Shown: positions 28,135-37,458 of the stretch, piece by piece
How the letters are laid out: the number at the start of each line of letters is the position of its first letter
How positions within the stretch are numbered: position 1 is the stretch's first letter
Source: Burkholderia cepacia
Lineage (GTDB): Bacteria > Pseudomonadota > Gammaproteobacteria > Burkholderiales > Burkholderiaceae
NCBI RefSeq assembly: GCF_029962485.1
Contig: NZ_CP073639.1
Location: 372,001 to 436,000 of the forward strand
Direction: 5' to 3'
DNA length: 64,000 nt
Notes under the pieces: model-generated
Database searches by the model: none
The model's input: only the letters and a program-made list of their open reading frames with translations
Told to the model about the DNA's origin: nothing
Program-made: the position numbers and the translations under genes

Positions 28135-28506
28135 TTACGCGGGGGGCGGGCCGGATGCGACCTGGTCGATCAGGTTGATCATGTCGTCTGACGGAAACGG
28201 CTTGCGCAGGAACGCGACCGCGCCTTGCGCCAACGCCCGGCGGACCGATTCGTCGTCGCCGTGCGCCGACATGAAGATGACCGGCAGCGTTGCCTTGCGC
28301 TGAATCAGCCGGCGCTGGACGTCGAGCCCGCTCATCCCTTTCATCTTCAGGTCGACCAGCACGCAAACCACGCCGTCCAGCGCATCGGCCGCCAGGAATT
28401 CCTCGCCCGACGCAAACGGCAATGCAGTATGGCCAGCCGATTTCAGCAGGCTGGCAAGACTCTTACGGATCGACGCATCGTCATCGATGATGCAAACAAT
28501 GGCCAT
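28135..28506 (-). CDS. Stand-alone receiver-domain response regulator (123 aa)
   Basis: A single CheY-like receiver with no output domain: acidic pocket IIDDDAS at about 7-13, phosphoacceptor Asp52 in VCVLVDLKMKG, Thr/Ser equivalent in MSAHG and Lys in FLRKPFP. Start ATG 28506; AGG about 10 nt upstream is weak. Lies 105 bp downstream of the FixJ regulator start, same strand, with the winged-helix ATPase gene further upstream. May act as a phosphate relay or sink between the hybrid kinase and FixJ. Confidence 0.88.
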   Translation of the reverse strand: MAIVCIIDDDASIRKSLASLLKSAGHTALPFASGEEFLAADALDGVVCVLVDLKMKGMSGLDVQRRLIQRKATLPVIFMSAHGDDESVRRALAQGAVAFLRKPFPSDDMINLIDQVASGPPPA

Positions 28507-28585
28507 GAAATGAGAACCTGAAAATTGTGTCAATCCAGTACATCGCGATGCAGAAGGACGTTGCCCGGCCCCTGCGATCGGTGCG

Positions 28586-30076
28586 TCATGCCCACGGCAC
28601 GGCCGCCAGCAGCGGCTGCGCGGATGCCGCGGGCGTCGGCGCCGGCGGCCGCGCATCCACGTGTTCGTCGCCGGAGAAGGATGCACACCGCGCATGCACG
28701 CGGCCCGCGTCCCCCGATTCCGCCAGCTTCTCGAGCGCGTACGCGCGCACGACCCCGAGCAGCGAATAGCGCTTCGACAGCCCGACCGAATGAACGACCA
28801 GCAACGATTTCGACGCGAGACTGACCAGACAGTCGAGCACCCGCGCGGCACCCAGTTCGTCGCATGCGGCGAGCGCGCATGCCGCGTCGAGCGGGAACGC
28901 ATCCGGAAACACCGCGAGGCGGCACAGCACGGTGCGCTCCGTGTCGTCGAGCAGCCGGTAGCTCCACTCGATGGTGGCCCGCAACGTCTGCTGGCGCGGA
29001 TGGGCTGTCCGCAGGCCGCCGGACAACGACAGCACCGACTTGTCGAGATCGGCGGCAAGCCCCTGAATCCCGAGCAGCGCGACGCGCGCCGCGCCGAGTT
29101 CGAGCGCGAGCGGCAGGCCGCTCAGGCGGCGGCAGACGGTCGCGATAGCGTCCAGCGTCTTCACGTCCGAGGGCATGTCGGTGCCCATCGCGCGTGCGCG
29201 TGCCAGGAACATGCGGACGGCCCCGCATGCGACGATCTCGCCGTCGGTCGCGCCGGCCGGCGGCACCGGCAGCGGCCCGACGCGATACACGCGCTCGCCG
29301 GCGACCCGCAGCGGTTCGCGGCTGGTCACGACGAGGATCGCGCCGGCATTCTCGTCGGCGATCGCTTCGCACAGGTCCGCCAGTTCGCCGACATGCTGCT
29401 CGGCGTTGTCGAACACCAGCATCACGCGCTGTTCGCCAATCGTGCGCACGACGTCCGCTTGTCCGGCGGTCGGCCCGCCCGGCAGGCCGAGCGCGTCCAG
29501 CACCGCGGACTCCAGCGTCGCGCCGCCCGGCCAGCCGGCCAGGTCGATCCGGACCATCTCGATGCCGCGTACGGCCGACCACGCGGCGGCGACCTCCAGC
29601 GCGAGATGGCTCTTGCCGACGCCACCGGGGCCGACCAGCGTGACGAACGCCTCGCGTTCGAGCAGCGCGTGCAGCTCGGCTGCTTCCTGCTCGCGGCCGA
29701 TCAGCGGACATTTGCGCGGTGCGGCACCCGCGCGCATGCCGCGCACCGGCTCGAACACGTCCGGCAGGCGGCCGGCATGGGCTGCGTCCGCCGGCGGCGC
29801 GAGGCGGTAGCCGCGGCCCGACTCGGTCCGGATCCAGCCGTGCTTGCCGCCGAACAGCTTGCGCAGCGACGAGATGTGCACCTGGATGTTGTTCTCGACG
29901 ACGATCGTATTCGGCCATACGGCCGCCATGATCTCGTCCTTCGACACGAGCCTGCCGGCCGCCTTCACCAGCAGCTCGAGAATCTCGAATGCCCGGGCGC
30001 CGATATACCGGGGCTGCCCGTCGACGCAGACTTCGCGGCACTCAAGGGAAACCGTCACCCGCCCGAACGTATACAT
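28586..30076 (-). CDS. Winged-helix/STAND ATPase transcriptional regulator (496 aa)
   Basis: An OmpR-type winged helix (about 1-95: FEILELLVKAAGRLVSKDEI, ESGRGYRLAPP) joined to an NB-ARC-like ATPase: Walker A GPGGVGKS at about 149-156, MLVFDNAEQHVGE, VVTSREPLRVAGE and RLSGLPLALELGAARV. The C-terminus after about residue 460 is short and Ala/Pro-rich, so the helical sensor repeats seen in the 56009 paralog are missing. ATG 30076 (MYTFGRVTV) is the family start; the frame runs on to 30157. Divergent from the hybrid kinase gene by about 350 bp. Confidence 0.85.
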   Translation of the reverse strand: MYTFGRVTVSLECREVCVDGQPRYIGARAFEILELLVKAAGRLVSKDEIMAAVWPNTIVVENNIQVHISSLRKLFGGKHGWIRTESGRGYRLAPPADAAHAGRLPDVFEPVRGMRAGAAPRKCPLIGREQEAAELHALLEREAFVTLVGPGGVGKSHLALEVAAAWSAVRGIEMVRIDLAGWPGGATLESAVLDALGLPGGPTAGQADVVRTIGEQRVMLVFDNAEQHVGELADLCEAIADENAGAILVVTSREPLRVAGERVYRVGPLPVPPAGATDGEIVACGAVRMFLARARAMGTDMPSDVKTLDAIATVCRRLSGLPLALELGAARVALLGIQGLAADLDKSVLSLSGGLRTAHPRQQTLRATIEWSYRLLDDTERTVLCRLAVFPDAFPLDAACALAACDELGAARVLDCLVSLASKSLLVVHSVGLSKRYSLLGVVRAYALEKLAESGDAGRVHARCASFSGDEHVDARPPAPTPAASAQPLLAAVPWA

Positions 30077-30428
30077 GATCCGCACTCGCCTTATGCTGCT
30101 TCGCATCATGCGCCGCCTCGCGAGGCGGCACCCCCTGTTCCGCCTGTCCGGCCGCATCGATGCGGGCCGGCAGGCATGAACCTATCGTATGGCGTGGCGC
30201 GCGCGCCGGCCATTATCTATTGGTTTAGTCGGACGCCGTGCGGCGCGCGTGCCGGGAACCGCGGGAGGGGGTACTGCAGATTTCCGCGTGCTGTCGGACA
30301 ATGCCCGGGCACGCGATGCCCGCGATCGAGCCCGGCCGTTGCCCGTCGACACGCCGATTTTGCCCCGTTCCACCCAGCCTGCCCCGATCGTGAACCAACC
30401 CTTGCATAACCCCGACGACACGAAGCGA
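30077..30428. promoter_or_regulatory. Divergent region between winged-helix ATPase and hybrid kinase genes
   Basis: 352 bp. The kinase frame is open back to an ATG at 30189 and a GTG at 30390, but neither has a ribosome site, and the encoded 80 extra residues (RARDARDRARPLP) look like shadow coding. A short AT-rich run (about 30205-30230) may be a promoter. No other feature seen. Confidence 0.4.
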
Positions 30429-33400
30429 ATGGATGCAGACTGGCTGGCGCGTGCCCGCTTGTCGAATGCAGTCCGCGCAGACGACGTGCTGTGCTTCGAC
30501 CTGACCGACGCCGAGACCGGGCGCGTGTGGTCCGCGTGCCGGACCGGCTGGGAATCCGACGCGCGCTGCCGGCAATTCGAGCGCGAGTACGCATTGAACG
30601 GCGTGCTGGATTCGGCATGGGCGCTGCTGCCGGTCGCGCTGATCCGCGCGGCGGACGGCCCGGTGCTCGTCTATCCGCGCGTCGACGGCGATGCGTTCGA
30701 CACGCTCGCGGACGGGCGGCTGCCGCTCGACGCCTTGATCGACACGGCGATCCACGCGGTACGCACGCTCGGTGCGCTGCATCGGCTCGGCTGGCTGCAC
30801 GGCGACCTGCAACCGGCCAGTTTCGTCGCCGCCCCCGACGGCACGGTCATGCTGCGCGCGTTCGCGCATGCGCGAAACCGTCGGGCGGAACACGCCGTGG
30901 CGGATCCGCTGCGCGCGGAATTCGCCGCGTATGCGGCACCCGAAGTCTCCGAAGGCACGTACGTCGACGAGCGCTCCGACCTGTACGCGCTCGGCATCAC
31001 GCTGTACCGCCTGCTGACGGGGGCGCTGCCGTACAAGGCGGCGTCGACGTCCGAATGGGTGCACGCGCACGTCGCGATGCAGCCGTCGCCCGCCACGAGC
31101 CTGCGCAGCGGCGTGCCCGCGATCCTGAGCGACCTGCTGCTGAAACTGATCGCGAAGGAACCCGCCGATCGTTACCCGTCCTGCGAAGCGGTACAGCACG
31201 ATCTCGAACGAATCCGGCGCGACTGGCAGGCCGGCGGCCGCGCCGAGCCGTTCGCGCTCGGCGGCAACGACCCGCTCGCCGGTTTGCGCACGCCCGACCG
31301 GCTGGTCGGCCGGGAAGCCGAATCGCACCGGCTCGCGGCCACGCTGGCCGCCGTCCTGCAGACCGGCGAGTCGGCCATCGTCCTGATCGACGGGCCGGCG
31401 GGCGTCGGCAAGACCGCGTTGACCGAGACTTTCATGCGCGCGGCGCGTACGGCATCGCGCACGGCCTGGCGCACGTCGGCGAAGGTCGACCAGTTCCAGC
31501 CTGCCCGCCCCTACGCGCCGGTGCTGCAGGCGCTGCGCGCGCTGTTCGGCAGCGCGCTTGCGAGGCGCGACGACGAAATCGCCGCGATCGCCGCACGGGT
31601 GCGCGCGTGCATCGGCCCCCAGGCCAGCCTGCTGTCCGGCATCTTTCCGGAAATCGCGTGGCTGCTCGATGTCGAGCCCGTCGCGTTCGGCCATACCGAT
31701 GCGATTCCGGAATTCCACCTGTGCCGGATCGTCGTGAACGCGTTCCGCGCATTCGCGACGCCGGCCGAGCCGCTGGTGATGACGTTCGACGACATCCAGT
31801 GGGCCGACGACGCGACGCTCGCGTTTCTCGCGTCGATCGCGCTCGATCCCCCGCCCCACGTCTGCATCGTCGCCGGTTATCGCAGCGGATCGCAGCACGA
31901 TCACCCGCCGGCGTTCCGCCGCTTCCTGCAGGAGCTCGACCACGCCCGCGTGTCGGCGCTGACACTGGCGCCGCTCGACGCGCCCGGCGTCACGCACATG
32001 CTGGCCGGCCTGCTCGGGGAAACGCCGGATCGGCTGTCCGGGCTCGCCAACATCGTGACTCGCCGGACCGGTGGCAATCCGTTCTACGTGCAGCAGTTCG
32101 TGCGCACGCTGATCGACGAGCGACTGCTCGCGCACGACCCGGTGCAACGGACGTGGCAGTGGCAGCCGGCCGACCTCGACGCGCACCACCTTGCCGAGAA
32201 TGTCGTGAGCCTGCTCGCGGTCCGCATGCAGCGGTTGCCGCATGAATCGAGAACGCTGCTGTCGCTGCTGGCCTGCATCGGCACCGATGCCGACGCCGCG
32301 CTGTTGTGCGCGGCCGCCGGCAAGACGCCGGAAGAACTCGCGTTCTGGATGGACCCCGTGCACCAGGCGGGGCTCGCGTCGCGCTCCGACAACCGCTGGC
32401 GTTGCGTGCACGACCGCGTCGTCGAGTCCGCTCACGCGCTCGCCGGGCGGTCGGAGCGCGCGCGTTGCCACGCCCGGATCGCCGCGGCCATGCTGGTGCG
32501 CACGGGCGCGCGGTCGACCGAGGCGCTGCTGGAACTGGCCACCCACATCGAGCAGGCGCAGACCGCACCGCTCGATCGCACGCTCGTGCTTGCGTTCACG
32601 AACGCGCTGGTCGCCGCTGCGGAAGCGGCGGCCACGGTCGCCGCGCGCGACCGCGCACTGTCGTTTCTCGCGTGCGCGCAAACACTGCTCGGCCCGCATG
32701 CGTGGTCACAGCACTACGGGCTCATGAGCCGCATCGGCATGCTGCGCGGCGGCCTGTTGCTCGCGACCGGTGCAACCGCGCAGGCATCGAGCACGATCGA
32801 CGAGCTGATGGCGCGCACGCGCACGCCGGCCGACCGCGCCGAGGCCCACCGGCTGAAGGCCGCACAGCTCACGGTCGAGTCGCGCTACCGGCAGGCAGTC
32901 GACGTCGCGCTGCAGGGGCTGGCGCTGCTCGGCGTGACGCTGCCGGCCGCGCCGACTGCCGCCGATCTCGCCGCAGCCGGCGACGCCGTGCGCGATGCGC
33001 TCGCCGGCCGTGCGATCGGCGATCTGGTCGAGCTGCCCGTGATGACCGACACGCGCGTCGAAGCGACGATGGCCCTGCTGACCGCGCTCGAAGCTGCGAT
33101 GTTCTATCCGAGCGGCGGGCTGCTGCTGCTGCATTTCGCGACGATGGTCCGGCTCACGCTGCAGCACGGCGTCACCGCCGCATCGGTGCAGGGGCTAGCC
33201 TGGTACGGCGTGAGCATTGCCGAGCATCACGGCGCGTATGAAGACGGCTTCGAATTCGCGAAGGTCGCGCTCGCGCTGGTCGATCGCCACGGCTTCGAGC
33301 GCTACCGCTCCGCGACGCTGATCGCGCTCGACCAGGTGAGCGTATGGACCCGGCCGCTGTCGTACGCGCTCGAGCGCGCGCGCGAAGCGAAAGCGGCCGG

Positions 33401-35513
33401 CAATGCGAGCGCCGAGCTGCGCTGGATGTGTTACAGCTGCAACCACATCGTCAGCGACCTGCTGTCGATGGGCGAAGCGCTGCCGGCGATTCGCGACGAG
33501 ATCGATCCGCTGCTCGCGATCGCGCGCGGCGCGCGTTACGACGACATCGTCGATCTCGTGTCCACCCAGTCGGAATTCGTCGACGCGCTGCAGTTCGGCT
33601 ACGACCGGCCCGTCGGCACGTGGCGCATGCGCGTGTCGACGAAAACGCCGATGTCGGTCCTGCAGTTCTGGACCGACGTGCTCGCCGGCCAGGCGGCGTT
33701 TATCTTCGGCGATGCACCTGCGGCACGCGCGGCGCTCGATGCTGCCGCGGCAAGCGCATGGTCGACACCCGCACACATCATGCTGTCCGATTTCCACCTG
33801 TTCAGCGTGCTCGCCGGCATCGCGGCCGACGGCGGCGCGACGCCGCCCGGGCCGCTGCTCGAACGCTTCGCGCCGCAGCATGCGCGCTTTGCCGACTGGA
33901 GCGAGCGGAATCCGGCGACGTTCCGCAACAAGCTCGCGCTGATCGACGCCGAATTCGCGCGCGTGCGCGGCGACCACGTCGTGGCGATGCAGCAGTACGA
34001 GGCGTCGGCCAGCCTCGCGGCGGAACGCGGTTTCGTGCATGAACAGGCGCTTGCGCACGAACTGGCCGCGCGCCACGCGATGTCGCTCGGGCTCACCGGC
34101 CCCGCGCGCCATCAGTGGCGGCTCGCGCATGCGTGCTACCGGCGCTGGGGCGCCACCGGCAAGGCGCAGGCGCTGGAAGCGCAGCACACGTTCCTCGTGA
34201 TGGAGCCGCCGCCGGGTGGCGCGGCGGTGCCCGCGCGCGAAGACCTCGATTTCGCGCTCGCGATGCGTGCCGCCCATTCGTTATCCGAAGAAATCGTGCT
34301 GGAGCGTCTGATCCAGACGCTGATGCGCAACATGATCGTGTACGCGGGAGCCGGCTACGGCCTGCTGCTGCTTGCCCGCAACGACCGGCTGACGATCGAG
34401 GCCGCGGCACGGATCGTCGATAGCGACGTGGTCGTCGAGATCGCCCGCAGCGAACCCACCGAGCACGATGTCCCGCTGTCGATCCTGAACACCGTCGCGC
34501 GCACCCGCAAGCCGGTCGTGCTCGCGAATGCGCAGCGCGAAGGCCTGCCCGACCACGTCGACAGCCTGCGCGCGCACCCCACGCGTTCGCTGTTCTGCCT
34601 GCCGCTGCTGAAACAGGGTGTACTGATCGGCGTGCTGTATCTGGAGAACGCGCTGAGCAACGGCGTGTTTTCGCCGCGCCGCATCGCGATGCTCGAAGTG
34701 CTCGCGCCACAGGTGGCGAACGCGCTGGAATCCGCGCGGCTTTACGCGGAACTGATCGACGAAAACGCGCGCCGGCTCGACACCGAGGCCGCGCTGCGGC
34801 ATGCGCGCACCGAGCTCGCGCGCACCGCGCACATCACGGTGATGGGCGAACTGGCCGCGTCGATCGCGCACGAAATCAACCAGCCGCTGACGAGCATCGT
34901 GTCGAGCGTCGGCGCGGCCATGCGTTGGCTGCGCGGCACGCCGCCCGACCTCGGCGAAGCGCTCGCGAGCCTCGACGACATCCGCGCGTCCGGCCTGCGC
35001 GCGGCCGACATCGTGCGCGCGTTGCGCTCGCTCGCCCGCCAGGCGCCGCCCGCGCTCGCGCCGCTCGCGCTCGACGATCTGATCCGCGACATGCTGCACC
35101 TCACCGCGACCGAAATCGACGCGAAGCAGGTCGCGCTGCGTGTCGACCTGCATTGCGCCGGCATCCGCGTGATGGCCGATCGCACGCAGATCCAGCAGGT
35201 GATCCTGAACCTGGTCACCAATGCGCTCGACGCGATGGATGGGCTGGCCGCAGCGCGCGAACTCGACATCGCGTCGCAGGCCGGCAACGGCTACGCGACC
35301 GTCGCCATTGCCGACCGCGGCGCCGGCATCGACGCCGGGATCGCGAACCGGATCTTCGACCCGTTCTTCACGACGAAATCGCATGGCATGGGAATGGGGC
35401 TCGCGATCTGCCGCTCGATCGTCGAAGCGCATGGCGGCACGCTCGAAGCCGCGCCGCGCGGCGACGGCGGGTCGGTCCTGACGTTCCGGCTGCCGGCGTC
35501 GACGGCGGGCTGA
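30429..35513 (+). CDS. Kinase-like / AAA ATPase / GAF / histidine kinase hybrid (about 1694 aa)
   Basis: A giant signalling protein. An N-terminal Ser/Thr kinase-like domain (about 10-270) is degenerate: HGDLQPASF replaces the usual HRDLKPxN, and the DFG position reads LRAFAHA, so it may be a pseudokinase. Next come an AAA ATPase (Walker A GPAGVGKT at about 322-329; FDDIQWADD), a long helical TPR-like region (about 500-1250), a GAF domain (about 1285-1435), and a HisKA/HATPase pair with phosphoacceptor His1481 in ASIAHEINQPL, NLVTNALDAMDG and FTTKSHGMGMGLAIC. No receiver is fused, so partners are probably the FixJ and stand-alone receivers at 27376-28506. The start is uncertain. Confidence 0.85.
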   Translation: MDADWLARARLSNAVRADDVLCFDLTDAETGRVWSACRTGWESDARCRQFEREYALNGVLDSAWALLPVALIRAADGPVLVYPRVDGDAFDTLADGRLPLDALIDTAIHAVRTLGALHRLGWLHGDLQPASFVAAPDGTVMLRAFAHARNRRAEHAVADPLRAEFAAYAAPEVSEGTYVDERSDLYALGITLYRLLTGALPYKAASTSEWVHAHVAMQPSPATSLRSGVPAILSDLLLKLIAKEPADRYPSCEAVQHDLERIRRDWQAGGRAEPFALGGNDPLAGLRTPDRLVGREAESHRLAATLAAVLQTGESAIVLIDGPAGVGKTALTETFMRAARTASRTAWRTSAKVDQFQPARPYAPVLQALRALFGSALARRDDEIAAIAARVRACIGPQASLLSGIFPEIAWLLDVEPVAFGHTDAIPEFHLCRIVVNAFRAFATPAEPLVMTFDDIQWADDATLAFLASIALDPPPHVCIVAGYRSGSQHDHPPAFRRFLQELDHARVSALTLAPLDAPGVTHMLAGLLGETPDRLSGLANIVTRRTGGNPFYVQQFVRTLIDERLLAHDPVQRTWQWQPADLDAHHLAENVVSLLAVRMQRLPHESRTLLSLLACIGTDADAALLCAAAGKTPEELAFWMDPVHQAGLASRSDNRWRCVHDRVVESAHALAGRSERARCHARIAAAMLVRTGARSTEALLELATHIEQAQTAPLDRTLVLAFTNALVAAAEAAATVAARDRALSFLACAQTLLGPHAWSQHYGLMSRIGMLRGGLLLATGATAQASSTIDELMARTRTPADRAEAHRLKAAQLTVESRYRQAVDVALQGLALLGVTLPAAPTAADLAAAGDAVRDALAGRAIGDLVELPVMTDTRVEATMALLTALEAAMFYPSGGLLLLHFATMVRLTLQHGVTAASVQGLAWYGVSIAEHHGAYEDGFEFAKVALALVDRHGFERYRSATLIALDQVSVWTRPLSYALERAREAKAAGNASAELRWMCYSCNHIVSDLLSMGEALPAIRDEIDPLLAIARGARYDDIVDLVSTQSEFVDALQFGYDRPVGTWRMRVSTKTPMSVLQFWTDVLAGQAAFIFGDAPAARAALDAAAASAWSTPAHIMLSDFHLFSVLAGIAADGGATPPGPLLERFAPQHARFADWSERNPATFRNKLALIDAEFARVRGDHVVAMQQYEASASLAAERGFVHEQALAHELAARHAMSLGLTGPARHQWRLAHACYRRWGATGKAQALEAQHTFLVMEPPPGGAAVPAREDLDFALAMRAAHSLSEEIVLERLIQTLMRNMIVYAGAGYGLLLLARNDRLTIEAAARIVDSDVVVEIARSEPTEHDVPLSILNTVARTRKPVVLANAQREGLPDHVDSLRAHPTRSLFCLPLLKQGVLIGVLYLENALSNGVFSPRRIAMLEVLAPQVANALESARLYAELIDENARRLDTEAALRHARTELARTAHITVMGELAASIAHEINQPLTSIVSSVGAAMRWLRGTPPDLGEALASLDDIRASGLRAADIVRALRSLARQAPPALAPLALDDLIRDMLHLTATEIDAKQVALRVDLHCAGIRVMADRTQIQQVILNLVTNALDAMDGLAAARELDIASQAGNGYATVAIADRGAGIDAGIANRIFDPFFTTKSHGMGMGLAICRSIVEAHGGTLEAAPRGDGGSVLTFRLPASTAG

Positions 35514-35563
35514 CCTCACGTGCCGGCGCGCACCGGCGCACGCCGGCACCGGCGCCGCGCGGT

Positions 35564-36835
35564 TCAGGTCCCGCTCGGACGGTGCGCGTCCTCGCCAAGG
35601 AACCGGTGCACGAACGTCACCGCCATCGCCCCTTCGCCGACCGCCGACGCCACCCGCTTGACCGACCCCAAGCGGACGTCGCCCGCCGCGAACGAGCCGG
35701 GCACGCTCGTTTCCAGGAAGTACGGCCGGCGCTCGAGCGGCCACACGCGCTCGAAGTCGGGGCAGTCGTACAGGTCGCTGCCCGTCACCAGGTAGCCGCC
35801 CGGATTGCGGATGATGTTCGTGTCGCGCGCCCATTCGGTGTTCGGCGCACCGCCGATGCAGACGAACAGGTGCGTGGCCGGCAGCACGTCACGCGCGCCG
35901 TCCTCCGTGCGCAGCACGATCGCCTCGAGCCGGCCGTCGCCCTGCAGCGCGTCGACGGTCGTGCCGTAGCGCACCGTCACGTTCGGCATGCGCTCGATCC
36001 GGTCGATCAGGTAGCGCGACAGCGTCGCCGCGAGCGACGCGCCGCGGACGATCATCGTGACTTCGCGCGCGTGACGTGCGAAGTTCATCACGGCCTGCCC
36101 GGCCGAATTGCCGCCGCCGACGATGAACACGTGCTTGCCCTCGCACATCGGCGCTTCGCTCGATCCCGCGCCGTAGTACAGGCCCGCGTTGAGAAACTTG
36201 GGTTCGTCGGGCAGGCCGAGGCTGCGGTATTCGATCCCGGTCGCGCAGATGTTCGATCGTGCGGTCAGGATCGAGCCGTCGGCCATGTCGACGCGGATCT
36301 TGCCGTCGACGAAGGTCGCATGCACGCCCTCGCGCATCATCAGCAGCTCGACGCCGAACTTCACCGCCTGCTGGCGCGCGCGCTCGGCCAGCTCGGCGCC
36401 CGGAATGCCCTCCGGGAAACCCATGTAGTTCTCGATCAGCGAACTCGTGCCCGCCTGCCCGCCGATCGCGTCGCGCTCGATCACGACGGCCCGCAGCCCC
36501 TCGGATGCCGCGTAGACGGCCGCCGACAGGCCGGCCGGGCCGGCGCCGTAAATCGATACGTCGTACTCGATGAAGCGCGGCCGGGAGACCCAGCCGAGCT
36601 TCGCGGCGATCTCCGGCAGCGTCGGCTGGTACATGCACGTGCCGTCCGGAAAGACGACCACCGGCAGCCGGACGTCGCGCAGCGGTGCGATGCCCAGCTC
36701 GCGCACGCAATCGGTGTCGGACGTCAGCTCGCACCATTCGTACTCGACCACGCCGCGCTTCAGGAAGTCGCGGATCGCGTAGGCCTCCTTGCTGTGAGGC
36801 AGGCCGATGACCTTGACATGCTGCGACTGCGCCAT
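35564..36835 (-). CDS. Thioredoxin-reductase-like FAD oxidoreductase without the usual CxxC
   Basis: 423 residues. An N-terminal glutaredoxin-like segment (VKVIGLPHSKEAYAIRDFL, about 1-80) lacks an active CxxC, and the flavoprotein domain has FAD/NADPH folds: YGAGPAGLSAAVYAASEG, IGGQAGTSSLIENYMGFP, VGGGNSAGQA, FAAGDVRLGSVKR. At the place of the TrxR CATC the sequence has YYGAGSSEAPMCEG, a single Cys. This suggests a reductase not working by the standard dithiol mechanism. GGGAGA lies 6 nt before ATG 36835. Divergent from the UBP zinc-finger gene. Partner and substrate unknown. Confidence 0.85.
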   Translation of the reverse strand: MAQSQHVKVIGLPHSKEAYAIRDFLKRGVVEYEWCELTSDTDCVRELGIAPLRDVRLPVVVFPDGTCMYQPTLPEIAAKLGWVSRPRFIEYDVSIYGAGPAGLSAAVYAASEGLRAVVIERDAIGGQAGTSSLIENYMGFPEGIPGAELAERARQQAVKFGVELLMMREGVHATFVDGKIRVDMADGSILTARSNICATGIEYRSLGLPDEPKFLNAGLYYGAGSSEAPMCEGKHVFIVGGGNSAGQAVMNFARHAREVTMIVRGASLAATLSRYLIDRIERMPNVTVRYGTTVDALQGDGRLEAIVLRTEDGARDVLPATHLFVCIGGAPNTEWARDTNIIRNPGGYLVTGSDLYDCPDFERVWPLERRPYFLETSVPGSFAAGDVRLGSVKRVASAVGEGAMAVTFVHRFLGEDAHRPSGT

Positions 36836-37051
36836 GAGCGTCTCCCGGTGACCGCGTGTCGAATCCCGGCCGGTTCCCGCGCCGGCCGTACGTGTGACTG
36901 TACGTCGCCGTTGCCGTCGCGGCCGCCACGTTTCATAAGAATTAAGGTTCGCGCGCGATGCGCGCCGTCCACAATGGATCGTGTTCACCCGCTCGCAACT
37001 TCGCGCCGGCCGCGTTGCGAGCGCCCTTCGGCGCCGGCATCGGAGCGGATG

Positions 37052-37324
37052 ATGGCCACGACCTGCACCCATCTCGGCGAAGCGCGCATCCTGAACACCG
37101 ACAAGGACTACTGCGAGGAATGCGTGAAGTCCGGCAGCCGATGGGTGCACCTGCGCCTGTGCCTGAGCTGCGGACACGTCGGCTGTTGCGATTCGTCGCC
37201 GAATCGCCACGCCAGCCGGCATTTTCATGAAACGACGCACCCGCTCGCCCGTTCGATCGAGCCCGGCGAACGCTGGGTCTGGTGCTATGCGGACGACGTG
37301 ATGGCCGGCGAAATCACGTCGTAA
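37052..37324 (+). CDS. UBP-type zinc finger protein (90 aa)
   Basis: A small protein with a UBP/BUZ-like zinc-finger pattern: CTHL, YCEECVKSG, LRLCLSCGHVGCCDSSPN, RHASRHFHETTHPLARS, WCYADD. In eukaryotes this fold binds ubiquitin C-termini; bacterial copies have no known ubiquitin system and their role is unclear. GGAG lies 6 nt before ATG 37052 (ATG 37049 is adjacent). Divergent from the thioredoxin-reductase-like gene, a pairing that may mean a shared redox task. Upstream TTTCAT (36931-36936) and TTAAG (36942-36946) with CACAAT (36970-36975) loosely fit the direct-repeat promoter pattern. Confidence 0.8.
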   Translation: MATTCTHLGEARILNTDKDYCEECVKSGSRWVHLRLCLSCGHVGCCDSSPNRHASRHFHETTHPLARSIEPGERWVWCYADDVMAGEITS

Positions 37325-37415
37325 CGCCCCGCGTACCGGCATCCGGCACCGTTTTCGACCAAGGGTATACACGGTTCGATCTTGGCTTCTACCTGCCGGT
37401 TTTTTCGACTAGTAT

Positions 37416-37444
37416 TTATCGAACGATAACTTATCTATCGATAA
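37416..37444. promoter_or_regulatory. Tandem TTATC-N4-GATAA palindromes upstream of the VOC gene
   Basis: TTATCGAACGATAA (37416-37429, perfect 6-bp arms) and TTATCTATCGATAA (37431-37444, 5-bp arms) lie side by side, ending just before the AAGGAG ribosome site (37447-37452). This tandem arrangement over the transcription start area fits a repressor operator. A related near-palindrome lies at 50512 before the MFS gene. Confidence 0.55.
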
Positions 37445-37458
37445 ACAAGGAGTCCACC

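Noticed and set aside
28661..30409. Plus-strand frame of 582 codons opposite the winged-helix ATPase gene
   Set aside because: Mirror of a gene with complete domains on the other strand; composition is Arg/His/Gln-rich with no motif.
30189..30428. N-terminal extension of the hybrid kinase from ATG 30189
   Set aside because: The added 80 residues are Arg/Ala/Pro-rich without conserved segments, and no ribosome site precedes that ATG; kept only as an alternative start.
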